Shown here piece by piece: positions 14,737 through 29,260 of a stretch of DNA of 64,000 nt. Each line of letters opens with the position of its first letter. The first letter of the stretch is position 1. The notes below the pieces were generated by a model that saw nothing but the letters and a program-made list of their open reading frames with translations, was not told the DNA's origin and did not search any database. Source of the stretch: Acanthosepion esculentum (taxonomy: Eukaryota > Mollusca > Cephalopoda > Sepiida > Sepiidae). The stretch lies in the NCBI GenBank assembly GCA_964036315.1, contig OZ038517.1:18901477-18965476 (forward strand), written 5' to 3'. Position numbers and translations under genes: made by a program.

Positions 14737-14824
14737 TCTCGCGAGACGGATTTGAACCATCGACCTAAGGATTCCTGAACATTATTACTACAGTCCTCCG
14801 CTCTACCAACTGAGCTATCGCAAG
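14737..14824 (-). tRNA. tRNA-Tyr(GUA), canonical block A copy
   Basis: All arms pair. The acceptor is CTTGCGA/TCGCGAG with a single G-U, the D-loop AGTTGGTA, anticodon GTA and the intron 15 nt (14773-14787). The T5 terminator is at 14730-14734 and the TATA-like motif at 14849-14852 (-25 to -28). It represents the CTTGCGA lineage of block A. Confidence 0.9.
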
Positions 14825-16104
14825 GACATAGGAGCAGAGGAAGGTGAGTATAACAAATATAATGAGCCATTTATAAATATCAAAAATATCTCGCGAGACG
14901 CATTTGAACCATCGACCTAAGGATTCCTGAACATTATTACTACAGTCCTCCGCTCCACCAACTGAGCTATCGCAAGTACACAGGAGCAAAGGAAGGTGAG
15001 TATAACAAATATAATGAGCCATTTATAAATATCAAAAATATCTCGCGAGACGGATTTGACCCATCGACCTAAGGATTCCTGAACATTATTACTACAGTCC
15101 CCCGCTATACCAACTGAGCTATCGCAAGGACATAGGAGCAGAGGAAGGTGAGTATAACAAATATAATGAGCCATTTATAAATATCAAAAAAATCTCGCGA
15201 GTCGGATTGGAACCATCGACCTAACGATTCCTGAACATTATTACTACAGTCCTCCGCTCTACCAACTGAGCTATCGCAAGGACATTGGAGCAGAGGAAGG
15301 TGATTATAAGAAATATAATGAGCCATTTATAAATATCAAAAATATCTCGCGAGACGGATTTGAACCATCGACCTAAGTATTCCTGAACTTTATTACTACA
15401 GTCCTCCGCTCTAACAACAGAGCTATCGCAAGGACATAGGAGCAGAGGAAGGTGAGTATATCAAAGATAATGAGCCATTTATAAATATCACAAATATCTC
15501 GCGAGACGGATTTGAACCATCGACCTAAGTATTCCTGAACTTTATTACTACAGTCCTCCGCTCAAACAACAGAGCTATCGCAAGGACATAGGAGTAGAGG
15601 AAGGTGAGTATATCAAATATAATGAGCCATTTATAAATATCAAAAATAACTCGCGATGCGGATTTGAACCATCGACCTAAGGATTCCTGAACATTATTTC
15701 TACAGTCCTCCGCTTTACCAACTGAGCTATCGCCAGTACATCGGAACAGTGGAAGGTGAGTATATCAAAGATAATGAGCCATTTATAAATATCAAAAATA
15801 TCTTGCGAGACGGATTTGAACCATCGACCTAAGGATTCCTGAATATTATTACTACAGTCCTTCGCTCTACCAACTGAGCTATTGCAAGGACATAGGAGCA
15901 GAGGAAGGTGAGTATAACAAATATAATGAGCCATTTATAAATATCAAAAATATCTCGCGAGACGGATTTGAACCATCGACCTAAGGATTCCTGAACATTA
16001 TTACTACAGCCCTCCGCTCTACCAACTGAGCTATCGCAAGGACATAGGAGCAGAGGAAGGTGAGTATAACAAATATAATGAGCCATTTATAAATATCAAA
16101 AATA

Positions 16105-16192
16105 TCTCGCGAGACGGATTTGAACCATCGACCTAAGGATTCCTGAACATTATTACTACAGTCCTCCGCTCTACCAACTGAGCTATCGCAAG
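16105..16192 (-). tRNA. tRNA-Tyr(GUA), canonical block A copy
   Basis: Same sequence class as 14737-14824: intact D-loop, GTA anticodon and 15 nt intron. It sits next to further intact copies in the 14.6-16.2 kb stretch, where damaged D-loops are rarer than elsewhere in block A. Confidence 0.88.
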
Positions 16193-16249
16193 GACATAGA
16201 AGAAGAGGAAGGTGAGTATAACAAATATAATGAGCCATTTATAAATATA

Positions 16250-19030
16250 AAAAATAACTCGCGAGACGGATTTGAACCATCGACCTAAGGATTCCTGAAC
16301 ATTATTACTACAGTACTCCGCTCTACCAACTGAGCTATCGCAAGTACATAGGACCAGAGAAAGGTGATTATAACAAATATAATGAGCCATTTATAAATAT
16401 CAAAAATATCTCGCGAGACGGATTTGAATCATCGACCTAAGTATTCCTGAACTTTATTACTACAGTCCTCCGCTCTAACAACAGAGCTATCGCAAGGATA
16501 TAGGAGCAGAGGAAGGTGAGTATATCAAATATAATGAGCCATTTATAAATATCAAAAATATCTCGCGATACGGATTTGAACCATCGACCTAAGGATTCCT
16601 GAACATTATTACTACAGTCCCCCGCTCTACCAACTGAGCTATCGCGAGTACATCGGAACAGCGGAAGGTGAGTATAACAAATATAATGAGCCATTTATAA
16701 ATATCAAAAATATCTCGCGAGACGGATTTGAACCATCGACCTAATGATTCCTGAACATTATTACTACAGTCCTCCGCTCTAACAACTGAGCTATCGCAAG
16801 GACATAGGAGCAGAGGAAGGTGAGTATAACAAATATAATGAGCCATTTATAAATATCAAAAATACCTCGCGAGACGGATTTGAACCATCGACCTAAGGAT
16901 TCCTGAAAATTATTACTACAGTCCTCCGCTCTAACAACTGAGCTATCGCAAGTACATAGGACCAGAGGAAGGTGAGTATAACAAATATAATGAGCCATTT
17001 ATAAATATCAAAAATAGCTCGCGAGACGGATTTGAACCATCGACCTAAGGATTCCTGAACATTATTACTACAGTACTCCGCTCTACCAACTGAGATATCG
17101 CAAGTACATAGGACCAGAGGAAGGTGAGTATAACAAATATAATGAGCCATTTATAAATATCAAAAATATCTCGCGAGACGGATTTGAACCATCGACCTAA
17201 GTATTCCTGAACATTATTACTACAGTCCTCCGCTCTACCAACTGAGCTATCGCAAGTACATCGGAACAGTGGAAGGTGAGTATATCAAATATAATGAGCC
17301 ATTTATAAATATCAAAAATATCTCGCGTGACGGATTTGAACCATCGACCTAAAGATTCCTGAACATTATTACTACAGTCCTCCGCTCTACCAACTGAGCT
17401 ATCGCAAGGACATAGGAACAGAGGAAGGTGAGTATAACAAATATAATGAGCCATTTATAAATATCAAAAATAACTCGCGAGACGGATTTGAAACATCGAC
17501 CTAAGTATTCCTGAACATTATTACTACAGTCCTCCGCTCTACCAACTGAGCTATCGCAAGTACATCGGAACAGTGGAAGGTGAGTATATCAAATATAATG
17601 AGCCATTTATAAATATCAAAAATATCTCGCGTGACGGATTTGAACCATCGACCTAAAGATTCCTGAACATTATTAATACTGTCCTCCGCTCTACCAACTG
17701 AGCTAACGCAAGGACATAGGAGCAGAGGAAGGTGAGTATAACAAATATAATGAGCCATTTATAAATATCAAAAATAACTCGCGAGACGGATTTGAACCAT
17801 CGACCTAAGGATTCCTGAACATTATTACTACAGTACTCCGCTCTACCAACTGAGCTATCGCAAGTACATAGGACCAGAGAAAGGTGATTATAACAAATAT
17901 AATGAGCCATTTATAAATATCAAAAATATCTCGCGAGACGGATTTGAATCATCGACCTAAGTATTCCTGAACTTTATTACTACAGTCCTCCGCTCTAACA
18001 ACAGAGCTATCGCAAGGACATAGGAGCAGAGGAAGGTGAGTATATCAAATATAATGAGCCATTTATAAATATCAAAAATATCTCGCGATACGGATTTGAA
18101 CCATCGACCTAAGGATTCCTGAACATTATTACTACAGTCCCCCGCTCTACCAACTGAGCTATCGCGAGTACATCGGAACAGCGGAAGGTGAGTATAACAA
18201 ATATAATGAGCCATTTATAAATATCAAAAATATCTCGCGAGACGGATTTGAACCATCGACCTAATGATTCCTGAACATTATTACTACAGTCCTCCGCTCT
18301 AACAACTGAGCTATCGCAAGGACATAGGAGCAGAGGAAGGTGAGTATAACAAATATAATGAGCCATTTATAAATATCAAAAATATCTCGCGAGACGGATT
18401 TGAACCATCGACCTAAGGATTCCCGAAAATTATTACTACAGTCCTCCGCTCTAACAACTGAGCTATCGCAAGGACATAGGAGCAGAGGAAGGTGAGTATA
18501 ACAAATATAATGAGCCATTTATAAATATCAAAAATACCTCGCGAGACGGATTTGAACCATCGACCTAAGGATTCCTGAACATTATTACTACAGTACTCCG
18601 CTCTACCAACTGAGATATCGCAAGTACATAGGACCAGAGGAAGGTGAGTATAACAAATATAATGAGCCATTTATAAATATCAAAAATATCTCGCGAGACG
18701 GATTTGAACCATCGACCTAAGTATTCCTGAACATTATTACTACAGTCCTCCGCTCTACCAACTGAGCTATCGCAAGTACATCGGAACAGTGGAAGGTGAG
18801 TATATCAAATATAATGAGCCATTTATAAATATCAAAAATATCTCGCGTGACGGATTTGAACCATCGACCTAAAGATTCCTGAACATTATTACTACAGTCC
18901 TCCGCTCTACCAACTGAGCTATCGCAAGGACATAGGAACAGAGGAAGGTGAGTATAACAAATATAATGAGCCATTTATAAATATCAAAAATAACTCGCGA
19001 GACGGATTTGAAACATCGACCTAAGTATTC
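16250..19030 (-). repeat. 1520 bp (10-unit) direct duplication in block A
   Basis: Ten consecutive units from about 16250 recur from about 17770 with the same order of variants (CGCGATACGG, CCCCCGCTC, TAATGATTCC, GAGATATCGC, CGCGTGACGG, GAAACATCG). Confidence 0.82.
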
Positions 19031-19296
19031 CTGAACATTATTACTACAGTCCTCCGCTCTAACAACAGAGCTATCGCAAGGACATAGGTGCAGAGGAAGG
19101 TGAGTATATCAAATATAATGAGCCATTTATAAATATCAAAAAAATCTCGCGAGACGGATTTGAACCATCGACCTAAGGATTCCTGAACATTATTACTACA
19201 GTCCTCCGCTCTAACAACAGAGCTATCGCAAGGACATAGGAGCAGAGGAAGGTGAGTATAACAAATATAATGAGCCATTTATAAATATCAAAAATA

Positions 19297-19384
19297 TCTC
19301 GCGAGACGGATTTGAACCATCGACCTAAGGATTCCTGAACATTATTACTACAGTCCTCCGCTCTACCAACTGAGCTATCGCAAG
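19297..19384 (-). tRNA. tRNA-Tyr(GUA), canonical block A copy
   Basis: Intact cloverleaf with CTTGCGA/TCGCGAG acceptor, canonical D-loop and T-arm, and T5 terminator. The neighbour on its high-coordinate side (449 side, 19449-19536) is also well formed apart from a T-stem change. Confidence 0.87.
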
Positions 19385-22300
19385 GACATAGGAGCAGAGG
19401 AAGGTGAGTATAACAAATATAATGAGCCATTTATAAATATCAAAAATAACTCGCGAGACGGATTTGAACAATCGACCTAAGAATTCCTGAACATTATTAC
19501 TACAGTCCTCCGCTCTACCAACTGAGCTATCGCAAGGACATAGGAGCAGAGGAAGGTGAGTATAACAAATATAATGAGCCATTTATAAATATCAAAAATA
19601 TCTCGCGAGACAGATTTGAACCATCGACCTAAGGATTCCAGAACATTATTACTACAGTCCTCCGCTCTACCAACTGAGCTATCGCAAGGACATAGGAGCA
19701 GAGGAAGGTGAGTATAACAAATATAATGAGCCATTTATAAATATCAAAAATATCTCGCGAGACGGATTGGAACCATCGACCTAAGGATTCCTGAACATTA
19801 TTACTACAGTCCTCCACTCTACCAACTGAGCTATCGCAAGGACATAGAAGAAAAGGAAGGTGAGTATAACAAATATAATGAGCCATTTATAAATATCAAA
19901 AATAACTCGCGAGACGGATTTGAACCATCGACCTAAGGATTCCTGAACATTATTACTACAGTACTCCGCTCTACCAACTGAGATATCGCAAGTACATAGG
20001 ACCCGAGGAAGGTGAGTATAACAAATATAATGAGCCATTTATAAATATCAAAAATATCTCGCGAGACGGATTTGAACCATCGACCTAAAGATTCCTGAAC
20101 ATTATTACTACAGTCCTCCGCTCTACCAACTGAGCTATCGCAAGGACATAGGAGCAAAGGAAGGTGAGTATAACAAATATAATGAGCCTTTTGTAAATAT
20201 CAAAAATAACTCGCGAGTCGGATTTGAAACATCGACCTAAGGATTCCTGAATATTATTACTACAGTCCTCCGCTCTACCAACTGAGCTATCGCAAGGACA
20301 TAGGTGCAGAGGAAGGTGAGTATATCAAATATAATGAGCCATTTATAAATATCAAAAAAATCTCGCGAGACGAATTTGAACCATCGACCTAAGGATTCCT
20401 GAACATTATTACTACAGTCCTCCGCTCTAACAACAGAGCTATCGCAAGGACATAGGATCAGAGGAAGGTGAGTATAACAAATATAATGAGCCATTTATAA
20501 ATATCAAAAATATCTTGCGAGACGGATTTGAACCATCGACCTAAGGATTCCTGAATATTATTACTACAGTCCTTCGCTCTACCAACTGAGCTATCGCAAG
20601 GACATAGGAGCAGAGGAAGGTGAGTATAACAAATATAATGAGCCATTTATAAATATCAAAAATATCTCGCGAGACGGATTTGAACAATCGACCTAAGAAT
20701 TCCTGAACATTATTACTACAGTCCTCCGCTCTACCAACTGAGCTATCGCAAGGACATAGGAGCAGAGGAAGGTGAGTATAACAAATATAATGAGCCATTT
20801 ATAAATATCAAAAATATCTCGCGAGACAGATTTGAACCATCGACCTAAGGATTCCAGAACATTATTACTACAGTCCTCCGCTCTACCAACTGAGCTATCG
20901 CAAGGACATAGGAGCAGAGGAAGGTGAGTATAACAAATATAATGAGCCATTTATAAATATCAAAAATATCTCGTGAGACGGATTGGAACCATCTACCTAA
21001 GGATTCCTGAACATCATTACTACAGTCCGCCGCTCTACCAACTGAGCTATCGCAAGGACATAGGAGCAGAGGAAGGTGAGTATATCAAATATAATGAGCC
21101 ATTTATAAATATCAAAAATATCTCGGGAGACGGATTTGAACCATCGACCTAAGGATTCCTGAACATTATTACTACAGTCCTCCGCTCTACCAACTGAGCT
21201 ATCGCAAGTACATCGGAACAGTGGAAGGTGAGTATATCAAATATAATGAGCCATTTCTAAATATCAAAAATATCTCGCGAGACGGATTTGAATCATAGAC
21301 CTAAGGATTCCTGAACATTATTACTACAGTCCTCCGCTCTACCAACTGAGCTATCGCAAGGACATAGGAGTAGAGGAAGGTGAGTATAACAAATATAATG
21401 AGCCATTTATAAATATCAAAAATAACTCGCGAGACGGATTTGAAATATCGACCTAAGTATTCCTGAACATTATTACTACAGTCCTCCGCTCTAACAACAG
21501 AGCTATCGCAAGGACATAGGAGCAGAGGAAGGTGAGTATAACAAATATAATGAGCCATTTATAAATATCATAAATATCTCGCGAGACGGATTGGAACCAT
21601 CGACCTAAGGATTCCTGAACATTATTACTACAGTCTTCCGCTCTACCAACTGAGCTATCGCAAGGACATAGGAGCAGAGGAAGGTGAGTATAACAAATAT
21701 AATGAGCCATTTATAAATATCAAAAGTAACTCGCGAGACGGATTGGAACCATCGACCTAAGGATTCCTGAACATTATTACTACAGTCCTCCGCTCTAACA
21801 ACAGAGCTATCGCAAGGACACAGGAGCAGAGGAAGGTGGGTATAACAAATATAATGAGCCATTTATAAATATCAAAAATATCTCGATAGACGGATTTGAA
21901 CCATCGACCTAAGGATTCCTGAACATTATTACTACAGTCCTCCGCTCTACCAACTGAGCTATCGCAAGGACACAGGAGCAGAGGAAGGTGAGTATAACAA
22001 ATATAATGAGCCATTTATAAATATCAAAAATATCTCGCGAGACGGATTTGAACCATCGACCTCAGGTTTCCTGAACATTATTACTACAGACCTCCGCTCT
22101 ACCAACTGTGCTATCGCAAGGACATAGGAGCAGAGGAAGGTGAGTATAACAAACATAATGAGCCATTTATAATTATCATAAATAACTCGCGAGACGGATT
22201 TGAACCATCGATCTAAGTATTCCTGAACATTATTACTACAGTCCTCCGCTCTAACAACAGAGCTATCGCAAGGACATAGGAGCAGAGGAAGGTGAGTATA

Positions 22301-22791
22301 TCAAATATAATGAGCCATTTATAAACATCAAAAATATCTCGCGAGACGGATTTGAACCATCGACCTAAGGATTCCTGAACATTATTACTACAGTCCTCCG
22401 CTCTACCAACTGAGCTATCGCAAGTACCTAGGACCAGAGAAAGGTGAGTATAACAAATATAATGAGCCATTTATAAATATAAAAAATAACTCGCGAGACG
22501 GATTTGAACCATCGACCTAAGTATTCCTGAACATTATTACTACTGTCCTCCTCTCTAACAACAGAGATATCGCAAGGACATAGGAGCAGAGGAAGGTGAG
22601 TATATCAAATATAATGAGCCATTTATAAATATAAAAATATCTCGCGAGACGGATTTGAACCATCGACCTAAGGATTCCTGAACATTATTTCTACAGCCCT
22701 CCGCACTACCAACTGAGCTATCGCAAGTACATAGGAGCAGAGGACGGTGAGTATAACAAATATAATGAGCCAATTATAAATATCAAAAATA

Positions 22792-22879
22792 TCTCGCGAG
22801 ACGGATTTGAACCATCGACCTAAGGATTCCTGAACATTATTACTACAGTCCTCCGCTCTACCAACTGAGCTATCGCAAG
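22792..22879 (-). tRNA. tRNA-Tyr(GUA), canonical block A copy
   Basis: All consensus positions are present, including A14, G18, G19, C1-G72 and A73, with a T5 terminator. The adjacent lower-coordinate unit has a 1 bp shortened spacer and an altered anticodon-stem base. Confidence 0.87.
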
Positions 22880-25800
22880 GACATAGGAGCAGAAGAAGGT
22901 GAGTATAACAAATATAATGAGCCATTTATAAATATCAAAAATATCTCGCGAGACGGATTTGAACCATCGACCTACAGATCCCTGAACATTATTAATACTG
23001 TCCTCCGCTCTACCAACTGAGCTAACGCAAGGACATAGGAGCAGAGGAAGGTGAGTATAACAAATATAATGAGCCATTTATAAATATCAAAAATATCTCG
23101 CGATACGGATTTGAACCATCGACCTAAGGATTCCTGAACATTATTACTACAGTCCCCCGCTCTACCAACTGAGCTATCGCGAGTACATCGGAACAGCGGA
23201 AGGTGAGTATAACAAATATAATGAGCCATTTATAAATATCAAAAATATCTCGCGAGACGGATTTGAACCATCGACCTAATGATTCCTGAACATTATTACT
23301 ACAGTCCTCCGCTCTACCAACTGAGCTATCGCAAGGACATAGGAGCAGAGGAAGGTGAGTATAACAAATATAATGAGCCATTTATAAATATCAAAAATAT
23401 CTCGCGAGACGGATTTGAACCATCGACCTAAGGATTCCTGAACATTATTACTACAGTACTCCGCTCTACCAACTGAGATATCGCAAGTACATAGGACCAG
23501 AGGAAGGTGAGTATAACAAATATAATGAGCCATTTATAAATATCAAAAATATCTCGGGAGACGGATTTGAACCATCGACCTAAGGTTTCCTGAACATTAT
23601 TACTACAGTCCTCCGCTCTACCAACTGAGCTATCGCAAGTACGTCGGAACAGTGGAAGGTGAGTATATCAAATATAATGAGCCATTTATAAATATCAAAA
23701 ATATCTCGCGAGACGGATTTGAACCATCGACCTAAAGATTCCTGAACATTATTACTACAGTCCTCCGCTCTACCAACTGAGCTATCGCAAGGACATAGGA
23801 ACAGAGGAAGGTGAGTATAACAAATATAATGAGCCATTTATAAATATCAAAAAAATCTCGCGAGACGGATTTGAACCATCGACCTAAGGATTCCTGAACA
23901 TTATTACTACAGGCCTCCGCTCTAACAACAGAGCTATCGCAAGGACATAGGAGCAGAGGAAGGTGAGTATAACAAATATAATGAGCCATTTATAAATATC
24001 AAAAATATCTCGCGAGACGGATTTGAACCATCGACCTAAGAATTCCTGAACATTATTTCTACAGTCCTCCGCTCTACCAACTGAGCTATCGCAAGGACAT
24101 AGGAGCAGAGGAAGGTGAGTATAACAAATATAATGAGCCATTTATCAATATCGAAACTATCTCGCGGGAGGGATTTGAACCATCGACCTAAGTATTCCTG
24201 AACATTATTACTACAGTCCTCCGCTCTACCAACTGAGCTATCGCAAGGACATAGGAGCAGAGGAAGGTGAGTATATCAAATATAATGAGCCATTTATAAA
24301 TATCAAAAATATCTCGGGAGACGGATTTGAACCATCGACCTAAGGATTCCTGAACATTATTACTACAGTCCTCCGCTCTACCAACTGAGCTATCGCAAGT
24401 ACATCGGAACAGTGGAAGGTGAGTATATCAAATATAATGAGCCATTTCTAAATATCAAAAATATCTCGCGAGACGGATTTGAATCATAGACCTAAGGATT
24501 CCTGAACATTATTACTACAGTCCTCCGCTCTACCAACTGAGCTATCGCAAGGACATAGGAGTAGAGGAAGGTGAGTATAACAAATATAATGAGCCATTTA
24601 TAAATATCAAAAATAACTCGCGAGACGGATTTGAAACATCGACCTAAGTATTCCTGAACATTATTACTACAGTCGTCCGCTCTAACAACAGAGCTATCGC
24701 AAGGACATAGGAGCAGAGGAAGGTGAGTATAACAAACATAATGAGCCATTTATAATTATTATAAATAACTCGCGAGACGGATTTGAACCATCGATCTAAG
24801 TATTCCTGAACATTATTACTACAGTCCTCCGCTCTAACAACAGAGCTATCGCAAGGACATAGGGGCAGAGGAAGGTGAGTATAACAAATATAATGAGCCA
24901 TTTATAAATATCAAAAATATCTCGCGAGACGGATTTGAACCATCGACCTAAGTATTCCTGAACATTATTACTACTGTCCTCCTCTCTAACAACAGAGCTA
25001 TCGCAAGGACATAGGAGCAGAGGAAGGTGAGTATATCAAATATAATGAGCCATTTATAAATATAAAAATATCTCGCGAGACGGATTTGAACCATCGACCT
25101 AAGGATTCCTGAACATTATTTCTACAGCCCTCCGCACTACCAACTGAGCTATCGCAAGTACATAGGAGCAGAGGACGGTGAGTATAACAAATATAATGAG
25201 CCATTTATAAATATCAAAAATATCTCGCGAGACGGATTTGAACCATCGACCTAAGGATTCCTGAACATTATTACTACAGTCCTCCGCTCAACCAACTGAG
25301 CTATCGCAAGTACTTAGGAACAGAGGAATGTGAGTATAACAAATATAATGAGCCATTTATAAATATCAAAAATATCTCGCGAGACGGATTTGAACCATCG
25401 ACCTAAGGATTCCTGAACATTATTACTACAGTCCTCCGCTCTACCAACTGAGCTATCGCAAGGACATAGGAGCAGAAGAAGGTGAGTATATCAAATATAA
25501 TGAGCCATTTATAAATATCAAAAATATCTCGCGAGACGGATTTGAACCATCGACCTACAGATCCCTGAACATTATTAATACTGTCCTCCGCTCTACCAAC
25601 TGAGCTAACGCAAGGACATAGGAGCAGAGGAAGGTGAGTATAACAAATATAATGAGCCATTTATAAATATCAAACATATCTCGCGAGACGGATTTGAACC
25701 ATCGACCTAAGGATTCCTGAACATTATTACTACAGTCCTCCGCTCTACCAACGGAGCTAACGCAAGGACATGGGAGCAGAGGAAAGTGATTATAACAAAT

Positions 25801-28564
25801 ATAATGAGCCATTTATAAATATCAAAAATATCTCGCGAGACGGATTTGAACCATCGACCTAAAGATTCCTGAACATTATTACTACAGTCCTCCGCTCTAC
25901 CAACTGTGCTATCGCAAGTACATAGGAACAGAGGAAGGTGAGTATAAAAAATATAATGAGCCATTTATAAATATCAAAAATATCTCGCGAGACGGATTTG
26001 AACCATCGACCTAAGGATTCATGAACATTATTTCTACAGTTCTCCGCTCTAACGACTTAGCTATCGCGAGGACATAGGAACAGAGGAAGTTGAGTATAAC
26101 AAATATAATGAGCCATTTATAAATAACAAAAAAATCTCGCGAGACGGATTTGAACCATCGACCTAAGGATTCCTGAACATTATTACTACAGTCCTCCGCT
26201 CTACCAACTGATCTATCGCAAGGTCATAGGAGCAGAGGAAGGTGAGTATAACAAATATAATGAGCCATTTATAAATATCAAAAATATCTCGCGAGACGGA
26301 TTTCAACCATCGACCTAAGGATTCCTGAACATTATTACTACAGTCCTCCGCTCTACCAACTGAGCTATCACAAGTACATAGTAACAGAGGAAGGTGAGTA
26401 TAACAAATATAATGAGCCATTTATAAATATCAAACATATCTCGCGAGACGGATTTGAACCATCGACCTAAGGATTCCTGAACATTATTACTACAGTCCTC
26501 CGCTCTACCAACGGAGCTATCGCAAGGACATAAGAGCAGAGGAAAGTGAGTATAACAAATATAATGAGCCATTTATAAATATCAAAAATATCTCGAGAGA
26601 CGGATTTGAACCATCGACCTAAGGATTCCTGAACATTATTACTACAGTCCTCCGCTCTACCAACTGAGCTATCGCAAGGACATAGGCGCAGGGGAAGGTG
26701 ACTATAACAAATATAATGAGCCATTTATAAATATCAAAAATTTCTCGCGAGACGGATTTGAACCATCGACCTAAGGATTCCCTGAACATTATTACTACAG
26801 CCCTCCGCTCTAACAACAGAGCTATCGCAAGGACATAGGAGCTGAGGAGGTGAGTATAACAAATATAATGAGCCATTTATAAATATCAAAAATATCTCGC
26901 GAGACGGATTTGAACCATCGACCTAATGATTCCTGAACATTATTACTACAGTCCTCCGCTCTACCAACTGAGCTATCGCAAGTACATAGGAATAGAAGAA
27001 GGTGAGTATAACAAATATAATTAGCCTTTATAAATATAAAAAATATCTCACGAGACGGATTTGAACCATCGACCTAAGTATTCCTGAACATTATTACTAC
27101 AGTCCTCCGTTCTACCAACAGTGCTATCGCAAGTACATCGGAACAGGGGAAGGTGAGTACAACAAATATAATGAGCCATTTATAAATATCAAATATATCT
27201 CGCGAGACGGATTTGAACCATCGACGTAAGGATTCCTGAACATTATTACTACAGTCCTCCGCTCTACCAACTGAGCTATCGCAAGTACATAGGAACAGAG
27301 GAAGTTGAGTATAACAAATATAATGAGCCATTTATAAATATAAAAAATATCTCGCGAGACGGATTTGAACCATCGACCTAAGGATGCCTGAACATTATAA
27401 CTACAGTCCTCGCTCTACCAACTGAGCTATCGCAAGAACATAGGAACAGAGGAAGGTGTGTATAACAAATATAATGAGCCTTTTATAAATATCAAAAATA
27501 TCCCGCGAGACGGATTTGAAACATCGACCTAAGGATTCCTGAACATTATTACTACAGTCCTACGCTCTACCAACTGAGCTATCGCAAGTACATCGGAACA
27601 GAGAAAGGTGTGTATAACAAATATAATGAACCATTTATAAATATCAAATATATCTCGCGAGATGTATTTGAACCATCGACCTAAGGATCCCTGAACATTT
27701 TTACTACAGCCCTCCGCTCTACAAACTGAGCTATCGCAAGCACATAGGACCAGAGAAAGGTGAGTATATCAAATATAATGAGCCATTTATAAATATCAAA
27801 AATATCTCGCGAGACGGATTTGAACCATCGACCTAATGATCCCTGAACATTATAACTACAATCCTCCGCTCTACCAACTGAGCTATCGCAAGTACACCGG
27901 AAAAGAGGAAGGTGAGTATATCAAATATAATGAGACATTTAAAAATATCAAAAATATGTCGCGAGACGGATTTGAACCATCGACCTAATGATCCCTGAAC
28001 ATTATTACTACAGTCCTCCGATCTACCAACTGAGCTACCGCAAGTACATAGGAACTGAGGAAGGTGAGTATATCAAATATAATGAGCCATTTAAAAATAT
28101 CAAAAATATGTCGCGAGACGGATTTGAACCATCGACCTAATGATCCCTGAACATTATAACTACAGTCCTCCGCTCTACCAACTGAGCTATCGCAAGTACA
28201 CAGAAACAGAGGAAGGTGAGTATATCAAATATAATGAGCCATTTAAAAATATCAAAAATATCTCGCGAGACGGATTTGTACCACCGACCTAAGGATTCCA
28301 GAACATTATTACTACAGTCCTCCGCTCTACAAACTGAGCTATTGCAAATACGTAGGACCGAAGAAAGGTGAGTATAACAAATATAATGAGCCATTTATAA
28401 ATATCAAAAAGATCTCGCGAGACGGAATTGAACCATCGACCTAAGGAATCCTGAACATTATTACTACAGTCCTCCGCTCTACCAACTGTGCTATCACAAG
28501 TACATAGGACCAGAGAAAGGTGAGTATAAAAAATATAATGAGCCGTTTATAAATATAAAAAATA

Positions 28565-28652
28565 TCTCGCGAGACGGATTTGAACCATCGCCCTAAGGAT
28601 TCCTGAACATTATTACAACAGTCCTCCGCTCTACCAACTGAGCTATCGCAAG
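28565..28652 (-). tRNA. tRNA-Tyr-derived copy with GTT anticodon; unusual 5' flank
   Basis: Anticodon GTT with otherwise good acceptor, D- and T-arms. The 5' flank beyond the gene (plus from 28653) reads TAAGTGGTGGCATAG, unlike any other unit apart from its duplicate. That duplicate is at 30994-31081. Confidence 0.6.
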
Positions 28653-28868
28653 TAAGTGGTGGCATAGATAGGTTTGTATTACAAACATAACGAGCCATTT
28701 ATAAATATCAAAAATATCTCGCGAGATGTATTTGAACCATCGACCTAAGGATCCCTGAACATTATTACTACAGTCCACTGCTCTATCAACTGAGCTATCG
28801 CAAGCACATAGGACCAGGGAAAGGTGAGTATATAAAATATAATGAGACATTTATAAATATCAAAAATA

Positions 28869-28956
28869 TCTCGCGAGACGTATTTGAACCATCGACCTAA
28901 GGATCCCTGAACATTATTACTAGAGCCCTCCGCTATACCAACTGAGCTATCGCAAG
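28869..28956 (-). tRNA. tRNA-Tyr-derived copy with CTA anticodon (left half of the duplication)
   Basis: Plus TAG at 28921-28923 gives anticodon CTA. The acceptor CTTGCGA/TCGCGAG and the T5 terminator are intact. The D-stem has one mismatch (position 22 is T) and the T-stem one closing mismatch (ACGTC). The anticodon stem pairs through G-U pairs. Confidence 0.65.
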
Positions 28957-29172
28957 TACATCAGTACAGAGAAAGGTGAGTATATCAAATTTAATGAGCC
29001 ATTTATAAATATCAAAAATAACTCGCGAGACGGATTTGAACAATCCACCAAAGGATCCCTGAACATTATTACTACAGTCCTCCGCTCTACCAACTGAGCT
29101 ATCGCAAGTATATAGGCACAGAGGAAGGTGAGTATATCAAATATAATGAGCCATTTATAAATATCAAAAATA

Positions 29173-29260
29173 TCTCGCGAGTCGGATTTGAACCATCGAC
29201 ATATGGATTCCTGAACATTATTACTAAAGTCCTCCGTTCTATCAACTGAGTTATCGCAAG
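29173..29260 (-). pseudogene. tRNA-Tyr-derived copy with TTA (UAA-reading) anticodon
   Basis: Plus TAA gives minus anticodon TTA, complementary to the ochre stop codon. The D-stem (ACTC/GAAC) has two mismatches, and the anticodon stem and T-stem one each, so folding is doubtful. Its duplicate is at 31602-31689. Confidence 0.6.

Larger units (their letters stand above)
1..27000 (-). repeat. Array block A: regular 152 bp units, mixed intact and D-loop-damaged tRNA-Tyr
   Basis: Units are almost all exactly 152 bp. Phase slips are a 52 bp partial unit near 3656, a 2 bp loss near 4755 and single-base changes near 8090, 10320, 22640 and 25065. The usual acceptor 5' strand is CTTGCGA, pairing with TCGCGAG through one G-U. 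Two D-loop types are interspersed: canonical AGTTGGTA, and TGTTGTTA, which lacks A14 and G19. Spacers mostly read (plus) GGACATAGGAGCAGAGGAAGG. Local duplications of 5, 6, 7, 8, 10 and 21 units are visible. Confidence 0.85.
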
